Below are positions 1-12,639 of a stretch of 64,000 nucleotides of DNA, piece by piece. Positions within the stretch are counted from its first letter, which is position 1. The number at the start of each line of letters is the position of its first letter. A model generated the notes under the pieces. The model was not told the origin of the DNA. It ran no database searches and was given only the letters and a program-made list of their open reading frames with translations. The position numbers and the translations under genes were made by a program. The stretch is from Asterella californica. Taxonomy: Eukaryota; Streptophyta; Marchantiopsida; Marchantiales; Aytoniaceae. The stretch is from contig JAYKYS010000005.1 in NCBI GenBank assembly GCA_036924285.1, positions 3,534,001 to 3,598,000 on the forward strand. Reading direction: 5' to 3'.

Positions 1-3000
1 CCAAAGAGTCCTGAGTAGCAATATCATCCAAAGGACCAATCAGTGAAGTGAAACAGATGCAAAATAGCTCCCCAGCCAAATAATCTCTCAGTTCGTTTAG
101 AATCGATACCTTAGGATTATCTTGGCAAAGATCTGAATTCATCGCTCCGGTCGATGGTAGAGGTTGAAAAATCTCACAGTCCTCTGCAGACTCTGGCAAG
201 GTATCACCACGTGAAAACTCCTGACTGAGATGTTCTGACTTGTTCCCCTTCCCCTTGATTCTCAGGGCGCTGCTTGATTCTGCATGGAATTCACAAGGTT
301 TTCCCTCTTCAAGATTGGCGCCAATTCCACAGGATACATTTACCTGTGGGTGTGACGCTTCACTTGACACCGTAATCTCCTGAACGTTACCATTTGAGGA
401 CGAGATCTGATTACCAGCATTTACTTTTGCATCAATCCACAAACGACAGCCACCGCCTGAAGCCTGTACTGACGAACCACCACCAGTCTCAGAATCATTG
501 ACTGCTCTGAGTTGCAGCTCGAAGCCGACGGTTCTTGATTCATTACATACAACAAATTCCCCACTAGCTAACCGACCAGCTTCAAGGATTCTAGGTAGGA
601 GGTCTGCCTGAGCCGGATGCTCAGATGGACGGTAGCGAGAACCAACCAAACTTACAGATGCTCCTACATCAATATCCCCGGTCTTGGAGGGAACGTCATC
701 ACCGACAAGGGACATTTCCTTCTTTTCGACTCTCTTTCTATAGGCCACGAAGGGCAGTGCTTCAGGAAGGAGCAATGTGATCACTGAAGTCGTGAGTTCT
801 CGACCCGCTGAGTCCGACTCACTCCTCTGACTCTGGTTTTCTGACAAAGCACTCTGAGAAGGAACTGGAGAGACTGCCCCTACCAGGATCACGTCTCTAC
901 TGCTGGTCGTACAAGCATCCACTTGTACATGCTTCTCTTCGAGAACACCATCCTTTGGTGAGCCCGTCGTAACCGAGGTAGTTACATTATTAGTAGATTG
1001 CTTACTTCCGGAGATGAATGTGGGTTGCCTGATCTCCTCTGGTTCGGACAACTGAAAGTTCAGAGAGTCAACAATTTGACAGGATCTGGTTTTCTCCGCA
1101 TCAATATTTCCCGGGAATAAAGCTGGAATCCATGCCTTCTCTTGATCGACCAATTCACCCTCACCTGTTGCTCCCGGCTTCTGCTCCTCATCATCTCCTC
1201 TGCAATTACTTGGAGCAGAGCCAGCTTGATGATTTAACAGCAGAGGAGACTCAGCATTTTTTGGACTTACTTCGACATCAAGAACCTGCAATCCTCGATC
1301 TCCCTGAATCAGGATATCTTCTGATGAGCTCACTTTAAGACTCGGACTGCAAGCGGTGACCACGTCAGGATCATCGTTACTAAGCGCAAGTTCTGTGGAC
1401 ACTCCAGTGCCCTTCTCCGCTTCCACGGGTGCAGATGTAAGCTTCTCCAGAACAACTGGTGCGACTCTATCAGCAAGAGCGAAATCTGGATTTTCAACAG
1501 ATGGGTCCAAGGAATCTGTGCAGCTTTTAGAATCAAAAACCTGCTCCTGGGAGACAATACATATTGGTACAAGCACAATCTCTTCTGAAGTGATAACTGT
1601 TGCAGAACCACTGTCACTTAAATTCCCATTTTCAAACTTTGCGCCAGATCCACTGTCCTTCACCGCTTCCACAGTTTCAGGTACAAGCTCCTGGACCTTA
1701 TCTTCTTTACTTTTCCCATTTGCACCTCTCATTACGGACTCCGTCGTGTCGACAGGTGTAACTGAAGACAACCTCCCGAGGTCGAGGGTTGTATAAGAAG
1801 AAACCTTGCTCTGTGTCTCCGGATTGTCTACAGCTTCCTTACAACCATCAAGTCCAAGCACTTGAGTTCCCTTTCCCAGAAGGGAACTTGTCGCCAAATC
1901 TACCCGCTGATCTGAACTCAGAACTGTGTTAACACGACTCTGACAACAGCTCCCTAAGTTCAGTTCAACGCCCGACTCTGTGCCCTTCACTGGTCCCACC
2001 TGAGCAGGGAGGAGTTGATGCGTGGTACTTGGTGTAGATGTGTAGGCTGGAACACAAAGATCAAGCTCCACCGGGTCAATAAACACAGCTGGAATTCCCA
2101 TATCCTCCTCCGAAGTGCGCCTCAGAAGAGCTTTGCTTTGTGCTGCCAAATCGACTGCTTGTGAAACACCCAGGGACGTGCTTGTTGAGAGGGCCTCGGC
2201 AGCAAAATCTTTTGGCAAGTTCATATTATTCTTAGGAGACGCCCCATTTACCATGCCATTCTCGTCCTCAGACTTACTGCTCCCATTCTCCAATTTAGTG
2301 AATTCGGCACCAAAACAGACTGCAGGTGTGCGTTCGAAAGCAGCTGGAAGTGACTCAGAAGGCTGTTTCAGACACTCCGGTGGACATTCGTCACACTGTG
2401 AGACGCTGGAAAAGTTTGTCTGAGAAGGACTTCTCATCGGCGTATCCACGTGAACGTGATGACTAGTTTCCAGTACAGTGACCACGCTGTGTTGACCCAA
2501 TCCTTGAGAACTCATATCCAAGTTAGACTTCACGTTCGTCGTTGCAGTTACAGAGTGAGCTGGCTGGACTTCCACAGGAAGCTGCGTAGGAGAAGTTTCA
2601 GGAGCGCCCGTCTCTGTATGGTTCACCTTGGTCACTGTTGAACACGGTTCATCAGCAGCACTCTCGAAACATCCCACCTTGCTTACAGCTGCACTACCGT
2701 CAACAATGTTAGCTGAATGAACGGATTGGTTGATCCCCGCACGACCAGATTTCGACTGGAGTGAGGTTTCCTGTTTCTCGGTGACAGCAGTTGTCAGGCT
2801 TCTTAAACCTTGAAGTTCCTTGCACGAAAGATCGTCATGACAAACAGCACCGGCTGGGATCTGCAAACCGCAAGTAGTTCCAAGGACAGCCTCGCAAACT
2901 TTCGGTTGTAAGGAGTTAGTATTCTCCACAGCCTTTGCACGTACCAAAGACCTCAGAGCTTGAGGGCTAGGAGTACCCTTTCGCGCAGTTGAGATTGCTC

Positions 3001-4198
3001 CGTGAGGATCAACTTGTCCGGAGTCAATATCATTCTGAACATTCAAATCACACTCGCTGACATTTTCCTTGCGTAGCACTGCGTCCGAGCTGACAACCGC
3101 GCAGGTAGCTGAACCGTCTGTGAGCGCGGTGGATAGCTCGCCACTCTGGCTATTATTTCCCCCATTTTCAAGCGGAGAACTAACTTTTAGTCCAAACTTA
3201 GCCTCGCCCGAGATCAATCCTTCATTTCCCTTCGTTGCATCCTTTTGATGAACTACAGACCTGGTTGCTTCCAGGTTCTTCGAGACTTGTTCGTGGAGTA
3301 ACAAATTCTCAACCGGAAGCTCTAGTGACTTCACTCTAGAATTTACCCTGCCAACAGTTTGGGCATTATTGCCATGCACCTGGTCTGCTCGAATGGGCCT
3401 TTCAGAAGTATCATGACTTGAGCCACTTTCCTCCTCCTTAACGAAAGATTTGTCCAGGTATCTCTCCATCTTACCCTCAGAGTTACTCTTATGCAGCACT
3501 TGCACCTTCTCATCTGCACCACCACTCACATCCATGTTCTCCTGGTTTTCATGGCTGATGACATCCTCTTGAGACTGCAATACAGTCAAAAGCTCGTCCC
3601 CATGGGGCATCTCCAATATAATTCTTCTGTCAGAGAGGTCGAGTTTTCCTGGGGTAGAATCTGTATCAAGTCGTTTACCCGGAGGAGCCAAGTTCCGCGG
3701 AGACTCATCTTCTGACAGCAGATCTGAGCTGGAAGCCAACTCTTTGACGCCTACAACATCCCCCACGCTTACACGCCGTTCCTTAGTTGGGAATGACACG
3801 ACTTCCGGTGCTGGCGTTGCGGCCTTCGAGCTCGAGTCTACATCAGACATTGGTCTTTTTCTCTTGATATCTGCGGCGCCAGTCTTCTCTTTCGTGATAC
3901 TCTGTTCAACCTCAGCGACCTTGCAAGCTGCAAGTAGCATGAGATAGCCATCTTGCTTGGAGGAGACGTCCTCACATTTATTACAGGAAGGACCTGCAGA
4001 AGTTTGCTTTCTCATGTCCTCGGCGCTGGGACACATCAGATCGATTGACAGAAAACCCTCGCTCTGGGTGAGGTCCACCTCGGTATCATATTTTTCAGGC
4101 TTCACACTATCTAGAATCTTCTGGGATTTGGCGAGCTTCATCCTCTTTGTCCTGCTGCTGGCATTTCTTTGAGAAACTTCATCGACGTTCGCTAGGTC
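1..4198 (-). other. Giant terminal exon of the FYR gene, 1,399 open codons
   Basis: I read this exon codon by codon from the acceptor at 4200-4199 to the window edge and found no stop. It is rich in Ser, Glu, Thr, Val and Lys, with no membrane segment or signal peptide, so most of it is probably disordered. Near its start is a short ordered-looking stretch (GFLSIDLMCPSAEDM, then SSKQDGYLMLLAACKV), followed by a basic KRKRP-type patch (DIKRKRPM). Towards the left edge are more hydrophobic stretches (LPFVAYRKRV, ILNELRDYLAGELFCICF) that could be a folded C-terminal region. The SIDLM motif reminds me weakly of the TIME FOR COFFEE family, but I would not name it on that. No stop or frameshift was seen, unlike every transposon frame in the window, so selection still acts on it. 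Confidence 0.88.
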
Positions 4199-6911
4199 CT
4201 GCATAAGGATGGTACATCAAAACTTATAAAAGCTTAACACTGATATCTCTTACGATAATATCAAGACACTACTTTGTAATTTCTTGCGAAGGCAGAGGCC
4301 GAAAATAGATCTTCATTTACACCATAGAACTGCTTGCAAGTGCACGTACCAAAAGGAAACTGGAACAAGAACTTTCCATATGTCTCAAAGGGCTAAAAGT
4401 TGCTCTATCCTGATAACCTGAAAGAAGCAAGACTATCTTTGAGTGAATAACTACTTACAGATGCGCACGTGATTTGAGAGGGACTACTTGCTGTCATACG
4501 ACTCATTGGCACTTCATTATGATAATCTGCACCAGCGGAATCCTGAGTGCACTTCACGAAAGGGGTCGGAGAATCGTTCTGCGTATATCCATCTGGTATG
4601 CCATGAGGTGATACTCCACTGGTACCATGTCCAGAGTATTTGGACATATGTCCTTCCGATCTTTCTTCACCCTTCATCCGCTTGGTCCCAAAGGGCAGGG
4701 ACTTGACTCTCTTCGAGTTTGCACTACTTACAGTCTGCGAAGCTCCTACATGCTCCGTATCTTCATCAGCATGAGGACCAACCTTTGGCTTTGGTAATTT
4801 GGACCGTTTACTCCTCGGCATCTCCTCTTCCTCAGGATGACTATGCAACGCTATAGTATTATCTTTCCTAGTGTTAACTTGCGTCCGCTCCACTATCTTC
4901 ACATCCTGCGACCTCTCCAGACGTTCGGTAGCTGGACTTTTCAGTTTCTGCTTCCTCGTTTCCTTTATCTCACTTTCTTCCTCCGCTACCTGGGAAGCTA
5001 CCCTCTGCTTCGCGTTCTTTTCCTTTTCCTCAGCACCGTCCCCCACATACTTGTTACTGGGTGACTGTATGGACTTCTTCCCCCTCCTGGCTTTCACAGG
5101 AGACTTCTCGCTGGATTCAGACAGAGATCCAGCTTTTCTCCGGGCACCTTCAGCAGCTACTTCCTTGCCGTCTTTGACTTCCTCATCTGGCAAGGAATGG
5201 CTATTTTCTGCTGCACCACTTGCAGACACAACGAGATCTCTGCAAAGGCGTTGAACCAAGGGGTTCGTAAAACCAAACATCTGCAAGGTCAACCACAATC
5301 CTGATTGAGAACCCGCGAGTAATGATTCCCTTCACTATTTACAATTACCTAAACTGGTGAAGCAAAATAAGCTGGTAGCGTCTTGTTGGGATCAAAATTG
5401 ACGTTATTGACCTGCTTACGCAGAGAGAGACAACTCACGCTGAAAATGCAGATATACAAATTCGAATAACTCTGAGTATGGAAGAACTTTTCAGATTTCG
5501 TCAAACCTCAATAGCAGTAAGAAATGAATACGGTTTGGAAATTCCTAAATACTCGTGGAAGAAAACCCTAAAATGCTAGAGTAGTTCCCTCCTAGACAAT
5601 CTGAACTTCGTTGTAACCTGTTTCTGTGTATTAGTACAGCACGCAGCCACGAGATGTGGACAACCAAACCAAATGACTTTAGATTCGTCCGTTTAATCTA
5701 CCTCAGCGCCATCAATGCTGGTACTTGAACTCCTTATGAGGACTCTCTTAGCACCGGCGTGCTTCTTCTTTAGAATATCGTCCCAAGCCACAGACGGAGT
5801 CTGTCCTGAGCATGTGATACCCTCTTCGCATTTGACCTGCAAAACGAAGTAGTTGAAGAGACTTAAACATGGGACTATAACTCCTTGAAATACTTTGTGT
5901 ACTATATTGACCCGGTAGAGCGAATTGCTTGCTTCTACTTTAGTCGCTACAGTTCGGTACCTTCTTGAAAGTAATTCACAAAGCGGTACCCCGTAAACTC
6001 AAATTTACTCTAACTGGCGAGATGAAAAGATACGGCGTCCAAATACGATTCCGGCTTCTTCTTCTGAAATCGTAGGATGTTCTAAACGTAAAGACGTCAG
6101 ATGTCTGCAGTGTCAACATGTTATGTACCAATTGTGTACTGTAGATGCCGAATATGGATATATATTCGTCCATGAGAATGGCAGTGTGAAACAAGAACCA
6201 AACTCAAAAACAGAGGCAACACGCCGAATTATGGATATCAAATTTCTGAAACGAATGGAGAAGTTCATGGTTCCTTTCAGGCAGCATCTTCAGTTCATAC
6301 GAGCGAGGTCAGAAACAGTAGTCATTTCGCTCATTAGCGGAGGACTACAGCAAGAATGAACCAGAGCTGTGCGGGTGTTCGAGAAAGGTATTAAGCTGCA
6401 AAAGTATGAGTAGTACCTGAGTGATCTTTCATTACCAATGATTACACTGAATCTAAGAGCAACCTTCGACCAATACCTGGTGAAGCCTAAAATTACGATG
6501 TGATGATGACGTCTAAAAGATCTGAAACGTTGCATGAATATGAAAAGATCCGAAATAAGGCAAAGTCTGAAGGACCGCTCTTTACCACGAAGGAAGGTCC
6601 TCTAGGACCCTCTAAGACTTCCATGAAATAACAGTGTCCTCCATGCCACCGCGTAGCTTGATAACCGATCGGATAAGGGTATTTCTCTTTCCCCTGGCAA
6701 GACAAGTAATCGATCTTAGATATGTACGTGGAACATATATGCTTCCCAATAAGCACACAGAAACATGAGACGTATCTCTCCAAAACAGAAGTCGTACCCG
6801 GGAACTACTCCAGTATTTCTTTTCAAACGGACCACGGTAAAGAACACCAATCGACGTGATTTCTACTCCATCCCGATGGCCCCTACCACTCGACTCCATC
6901 ACTTCTCTCAT
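1..6911 (-). CDS. FYRN/FYRC-domain nuclear protein, five coding exons, C-terminus beyond the window
   Basis: Predicted exons on the minus strand are 6911-6798, 6693-6586, 5836-5702, 5280-4459 and 4198 to the left edge. All junctions are GT-AG and phase 0, and the reading frame stays open through every join. Exons 1 and 2 carry an FYRN domain (about residues 15-74): VLYRGPFEKKYWSSSR joins GKEKYPYPIGYQA and ends MEVLEGPRGPSF. Exon 3 (CSGQTPSVAWDDIL, SIDGAE) joins exon 4 (MFGFTNPLVQRL) to form FYRC. FYR domains are known from trithorax-type and JmjC chromatin proteins and TBRG1. Many plants also have an FYRN-FYRC protein without a catalytic domain whose N-terminus starts just before FYRN, so I chose the ATG at 6911. 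Exon 4 is basic and low in complexity, with a likely nuclear signal (PRSKRSKLPKPK). Exon 5 is described separately. A role in chromatin is inferred from the domains. The family call is secure; the partner and target are unknown. Confidence 0.86.
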
Positions 6912-7127
6912 TCCCTGCGAGTCAAACCAGAAGGATAAGATGAGTTGAATCGTCGACTGTTCAGATGAGCATCTTCACGTGATAAAAAGTTCTTCTCATC
7001 AGTCTGACTTGTTATATTTCTCCTCTCGACCCATCTTTGTTCCTAACCACTTTCAACCAGGAGACACAACTTACAGTTTACAATCTACACACACATGGAC
7101 TGAACTGCTCTGGGAGTAGCAACGACT

Positions 7128-7143
7128 GGTTTAGGGTTTAGGT
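7128..7143 (-). promoter_or_regulatory. Plant telo-box / interstitial telomere repeat ahead of the FYR gene
   Basis: The plus strand reads GGTTTAGGGTTTAGG, about two units of the plant telomere repeat TTTAGGG. On the gene strand this is AAACCCTAAACC, the telo-box found in promoters and 5' leaders of many plant housekeeping genes. It lies about 220 bases upstream of the chosen ATG at 6911, which supports a start there. It could also be a chance or repair-derived telomere scrap. Confidence 0.5.
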
Positions 7144-7454
7144 TTTCAATTTCCCGCAAGTCTAAACGAAAGTTGTCTACCAAGTTAGAGTTTACACAGG
7201 ACGGAGGAACCATGCAGATGATTGTTGACAACCATTCACTCCGTAAAGCTGCAAATATAGATCATCTATTTCGACAAAAGACTATGTTTCTTCCGCACTG
7301 CCGATAATCATAGAGAACTTAATATATCTCAGATGTGAGGACGCCATGATTACTCCTAAGAGTTTCTAATAATTACATTGCGGGTCTCTGCGTATGTCGA
7401 GTTGTTCAGTAAGCCACAAAGCCCTGCTTACGACTGGAGATAGAAGGAATTTAC

Positions 7455-7639
7455 CTCAAAGGAGAGGAAGCTAAGTTATCATCACGCCTTTTAGCCGAAT
7501 GACCATTTAATTCTCGGCTCTGGTCCGCAAGAACTGAAGCAGCTGATAAACGTCTACTCTCCTCAAGCTGGTGATGCAACTTGGCAAAAGCGACTTGCTG
7601 CGCAGAAGTAAAGTGAGTTGGGTCCGTCGTAAATGAGCA
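7455..7639 (-). other. Possible upstream exon of the FYR gene
   Basis: This stretch has 61 open codons in a coding-like frame (AQQVAFAKLHHQLEESRRLS, then DQSRELNGHSAKRRDD). It lies between a plausible acceptor (TTCAAGCTTAG) and a plausible donor (TTTGAG followed by GTAAAT). The donor leaves the frame in phase 2, whereas the exon starting near 6914 would need phase 0. It therefore cannot join directly in frame without another short exon. It may be a leader exon, an alternative N-terminus, or chance. Confidence 0.3.
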
Positions 7640-8699
7640 CTAAGCTTGAACGCCAAAGAGGACTGCTGAGGTAGGGTCACTGCCTTACAAATAGTCATAA
7701 CAAGACTTGCACCTGGCTTGATATTGCTGTAGCTACGACGGCCGAAGCAGCTGCAACACAAAGGCGCCATGGTCAAATGCAGTATATACGAGTTACCAGT
7801 TCGCAAACTCAATGCCGCGATAGGTAACGAACAATGCTTACATATATGCTTAAATTATCTCTTTCTTGTGGGATTTGAATCTCACAAGCTTTTAATCCAG
7901 AAAATGGAGACTCGAGCTTAAATTCCCGTTTTGTGGACAGAGTGGACCGTCTATGTAGTTTCCGCAATCAAAAACTGACAAGTCAGTGTAGTGATGTTGA
8001 TGGTGAATCGAGAACATGTACGACTGATGTAAGTAGACAAATTTAAATTCTGGCTGTAACGTTTTACCCGACGATAAATCCACCTCTTCTGATAAGTTTA
8101 ATCTCATACTCGTCATGCCCATTGGCAGCATTTACGAAGGAAAGACCGTAAAACATATAATATCGCCAGAAAAGCATCGACGACATAGACAAAGACATTC
8201 CCACGTAGGCTAATTGTGAACACCAACGGGCAAAACCTAGGCTCCACCGGAATCGCTTCCAAACTACTCATGCATAGAGCGCGACATGCTTTAAGATTGA
8301 CTGTGTGAAATCATGTTCTTTATCTACAAGAAAGAAGTAGTACAGAAACTCCCGTCGAGTGTCAGGGCAATTGGCCAGCGCTTGATTCATCTCTCAATGC
8401 TGTACAATTAATAGGACGACTGCAAGAAGCCCATTCCAACTCCAAACTTGCGCAGCATGTGGCGACGAAACGTTACGTGTGAAGGTTCCACCCGACGAGC
8501 TAGAGTATAGTTCGGGATTCTCAACACCAGTGCCTACTCCTATTAAGCTTAAGCATGGACTTGCAGTCAGTAGGATAAAATCTTTGCAGCTGTGAAAACA
8601 AATTGTGCATATCGTGCATTTGCATTCCTCACTGGACTACGCTCTCGCACTTACATGCGCATCGCAGAATCAACTTCAAACTCCCGGTTTCATCTGCCA

Positions 8700-9062
8700 A
8701 AGCCACGATCTGGCTTTACTACTTCCAGCCACGAGAGGTACGCCAGAAATATTTGGCCTGCAGCTCAACGACTGATCCAATACGACTCCGGACAAAACAA
8801 TTTCCGCGCGACGTGCTACAAAAATACAGACGTGTAAAGCTTCTCCTGCCACCACCGACCACCTCGTCTCTCCCCGCCGGTCCGTTACGATGCCTTTCCG
8901 CTCCGAAGTCCAATTTCACTCGATCGACCTCAGCCCGCTCGTCCTCGTCTTTCCCCAAACGAACAATAGAATGAATAATCGAGAGCGAGTGAGTGCTGCT
9001 GACAACGATCTTTCGACCCAACGCAGATCAGAAGCCTCTTTCGCTCTTCTGCACACACTAAA
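8700..9062 (-). promoter_or_regulatory. GC-rich, CpG-rich stretch, possible distal promoter or 5' leader of the FYR gene
   Basis: Base composition rises sharply here, with many CpG steps, compared with the AT-rich DNA on either side. Open frames exist on both strands, but none has splice sites or a recognisable protein. The position, 1.8-2.1 kb upstream of the FYR start codon, would suit a transcription start with a spliced leader. Nothing in the sequence proves this. Confidence 0.25.
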
Positions 9063-9063
9063 C

Positions 9064-9084
9064 GGGACCGGACCGGACCGGACC
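9064..9084. repeat. Short CCGGA pentamer repeat
   Basis: Four near-perfect GGACC units in tandem are followed by a decaying GGTCGGGTCTGG tail. It is a small microsatellite next to the GC-rich stretch, with no evident function. Confidence 0.6.
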
Positions 9085-9130
9085 TGGTCGGGTCTGGTTG
9101 GGCATGGCTAAACTTGTGTAGACGGGCGGG

Positions 9131-10660
9131 GTAAACTGATGTTCCCTCTGTGCAGCTAAGCGTCCACAGGTGTAGTAGAACACTTCTCCTTGAAATCGCT
9201 ATACCCGCGTTACTGGAACTTTGAAGCAGTTACAGTAACAGCATAAATTTCAGTGGTCGGGGAGAGATTTTTTGTTGATTACAGGTAAATATCCGAAAGT
9301 AATCGATCGCCGGTTTCTTCCGTCTGTATCCGGATTCCGGTTTCGTCAGCTCACTGAAACTACGGACCGTTAAAGTGGAAGAAAAACTCTCTTCTAGCCG
9401 CGAATAACCAAATTATGCCGGTTGCTATAGCAAAGAACCGCGATTACCCGTGAGCACTCTCCTGGCCGCAAGTTGCAGTTGCGTAAGACCGACAGTTTGT
9501 GTTTTATGTGTCAGTTGACTAATTAATATGTCCATTCCCAGCCTCAAGGAGTCTCGCGGCTCATCTCTTCTCTCATCATAAATGCCCGAGGTACGAAGCC
9601 TCTCCGGAGTCCGGAGTCCGATCACGGCAGCAGGTCATACCAGGTCCACCGGCTGGAGCCAGTCACAAGTTATCAAATCAACATCAAATCAACGCACATC
9701 ACTCCACGTCAAGAGCGGACGACTTTATGCTCGTCCCCGGTTTGCAGTTCCGAAATTCCACCCCGATTTCTATTTCATGATGTTATCCTGAAATCTTCAG
9801 CCGGAGGGATGGACGCGATCCTGACCATACAGTATGTCAACATCGATGCTTGCGAATCAGAGTACGGTAATGTTACTGTCAGCGCTCCGGGCTAACCGGA
9901 GTTACTGGGAAGATCAACCGGACGCTTCTTTGATAAAAGCGGTTTGAAAATATAGTAAATCGGATTTTCCCCTACGAAGCTATCAGAAATTGACAATCAT
10001 CCATCAGTTTTGGAAAAGGAACCGAGCATATACCGATCGATACAAACCGGGTATCACTAGTAACCGCTGAACATTTACCGAATAACCCCCAAAATTTCTC
10101 CTCGAGTAGGTAGTACAGTCCTGGAATTCTGCAGGGGTTCGAACTACCACCCTTCCTCGAGTTGCGGGGTTAACATTCGTTGAAATTCTTCTCTGCTATC
10201 TCGGTCCCTCGTTGCTGAAGACGGAGGGGAGCCTCCTGTTTGATTGATTCGCATGTTGTTCCTGTCAAGTAAAGCGGACTTCTTTACACCGACCGGTAAT
10301 CTGACTATCCACTGAAAATAATATTACATAAATAATAAATAAATAATAAGAGGAAAAATTATGTCTATCCCCTGATCAGCAGAGCAGAGTGGAAACGAAA
10401 CTCATAACTCGGGGAAAAACTCGGCAGCAGACAGTTTATGTATGGATCAGTCCACATGGTCCACATTCATTGTCTACTATGAGAAAATTATTTGGAATGT
10501 TATTGAATAAATTAATAAAACTATTTCATCAATATAGATAACATCTGATTGACATTTAACATTTAACAGACGACATCATGGGCAGTAATTGTCTTTGAGA
10601 TGTTGGTATTGAATTAGACATGAATTAAGTAAATCATAAAATCTTTTTCTCCCCTAATCA
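9131..10660. other. Intergenic stretch, no gene seen
   Basis: No frame on either strand has coding character or recognisable motifs, and no transposon protein is visible. The first half is moderately GC-rich. The right half turns AT-rich, with an ATAA-rich microsatellite around 10322-10350. Confidence 0.6.
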
Positions 10661-10684
10661 AAACAAGAGCACCTTGCATATTCA

Positions 10685-10706
10685 CCTCCTCCATGGAAGG
10701 AGGAGG
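10685..10706. repeat. Hairpin CCTCCTCC/GGAGGAGG, foldback family member
   Basis: The 8-bp arms match perfectly across a 6-nt spacer. The wider sequence (GCATATTCACCT before, GGCAAATAT after) resembles the compound hairpin at 60291-60340, so the two may share an origin. Confidence 0.65.
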
Positions 10707-11581
10707 CAAATATCCAGAGGTTTAGTTTATACTTATTCTTTTTGGTACAAAAAGTGTCGTGCGCATACATAGTTGTCAGAGATACATCACACATACACGT
10801 GACACATCGATGATGTCATATACATACACAAGTGTATCACAATAATAAGGATTGATACTCACTCCATCATGCCAATCGACAATGCACAAACACTAAAGTC
10901 GAGCCACATCCACTCTACGCACTAGAGAATCCAAGCTGCACTCACCAAGACTATCTACCATAACCAAGAGCTTGAAGGCTCAACTCGAAGAATTGAAACT
11001 TACAAGCCCTACCTGCGAAGTATAGCCCAAGAATCCGTCTTAACGACACTAACGGCTCTATCGGGACTAGTCATACCATGCAAAGATCTAATCGACTATC
11101 TCTGCTATATACACTGAGGGCAAATCACCATCCAGTAGGAACAAATTGAGAGGTGGAGTCAAACACGACATGTGTCAACTTCTCGAACAACTATCACACA
11201 CCAACATACGGACTGTGCACCAGTAGACACACACAACATACACCTCAAGCCCGTGCGTATAACCGTTAAGCTTGGATTAACGATATCATCGATGTTTGGA
11301 AGATGACATGTGCGCAATTACGCACATGGTCCTTCCAAACAACATCATCACGGCCCTCTAACATGAGCACTCCAGACTGTAACATCTCACGCACACATAA
11401 AATAGTATGACCTACGGTCACATCCAACGTCATTGGTGTAAATCTATTGTAGATAGATATAATCGCCAAGACAAAACTTGCGAATCATCTGTTGATAACC
11501 TCCTCCTTAAATTATCACATATCGCAATGTGTCTCTATGCTGAGCAATTACTAAGTTCTCACAAGCCATAGGCATGACTCG

Positions 11582-12239
11582 TCAAAATGTCTCAGCTCGT
11601 TGAGAACATGCTCTCATCCACATATTTGGGTCATCAAGATTCAGCACCTCACGACGAATGACCGAAGATAGATCTTGATCTCGGTCATACAATAAAAAAT
11701 ACTGTGAAGTCAAAGACGCTTGCCGGCTAAATCGATAGTCCATAGCCAACATGGTAACTACAAATCTCTGTATTCTAAGTGGTCCTTCTACAAGCCATAC
11801 TTGTGCAATCCTTTCTTCACCGTCTGGACAACTTTTTCGCAAAACCATCCGCCCCAAGATGATCTCGAGACGTAGTCTGATGATCAATCAACGCTTGATC
11901 ACACAAGATCTGAAACTCACCAAGAAACTATGTACCTTGATCCATCAACACTTCAGTTGGTGCTCGGAAACGACTCAACACTCGATCTAAGAACACATAC
12001 GTTGTCATCTCACTCGTCTTGTCCAGTAATGCCACCAACTCAATCCACATGGAGAAGTGCTCCACCATCACTAAGACATACCGGTGGTGACATACAATCA
12101 ACGGAAAGAGTCCTACAAAATCCAAGCTCCAACCGTAACCCAACCCCATAATCGATAAGGGGTGTAACTGTGGAGTAAATGATGTTCGTACTCGATCACA
12201 AATCACACATCGTGCGACAAATTGTTGCACGATGTGCAT
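11582..12239 (-). pseudogene. Ty3/gypsy integrase remnant, family A
   Basis: Two adjoining pieces cover most of the integrase. The first has the end of a zinc-binding domain (CVICDRVRTSF), the core start GWSLDFVGLFPL with the first catalytic Asp, then YVLVMVEHFSMWIELVAL, and ends at EVLMDQGT with the second Asp. The second, in another frame, has GEERIAQVWLVEGPLR and MLAMDYRFSRQASLTS, matching the C-terminal part of the core. Stops and frame changes separate them, so it is dead. It lies downstream of the RT and RNase H remnants in the correct order. Confidence 0.85.
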
Positions 12240-12639
12240 ATCACGCCACCGATATTATTTTTGGAGTAAGCTATGTGTACACTTCACTCCAATATGTCTC
12301 AACTCCTCATGGACATGTCGTACTAACTGTGATCTCAAGGATGGATTTGACACTATCTGTACTCATTTGTCACTCGAAGTACATGTCGTCCTTCTCGTCG
12401 AAGCTCTTCATCTCGCTCCTTGGCACTTATTGTGCCTACCACCATGCCAGTACATAGATATTCTATTAGTATCACGTCATAGATATCCCGCTGATTTGGA
12501 ACATCATCTCCACACTCAAGATATGGAGACTCATCATCTATTCTCTGACTTGAGAAAGAAACGACTTGACCTTCCATATTAAAGTTCATGGCCAACACTT
12601 CTATGGAGGCATTAGGATCAAACATTATGTCTTATGGTA

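Noticed and set aside
1..4198. Naming the FYR gene's long exon as TIME FOR COFFEE
   Set aside because: Only the short SIDLM-type motif is reminiscent. The protein begins with FYRN/FYRC, and no other TIC feature was recognised.
4837..5254. Hydrophobic plus-strand frames that look like membrane proteins
   Set aside because: They are the complement of a Lys/Glu/Ser-rich FYR exon. Antisense of charged coding sequence naturally gives Leu/Phe/Ser-rich frames.
6123..6359. Open plus-strand frame of 78 codons inside an intron of the FYR gene
   Set aside because: It has no recognisable motif, lies antisense within an intron, and its composition is not coding-like.
8592..9111. Overlapping open frames on both strands upstream of the FYR gene
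   Set aside because: GC-rich DNA lowers stop frequency on both strands. There is no domain, splice context or repeat copy, so I treated it as a possible promoter or leader.
10120..10170. GGGGTTCGAACTACC resembling a tRNA B box
   Set aside because: No A box at the right distance and no cloverleaf could be drawn, so it is not a tRNA gene.
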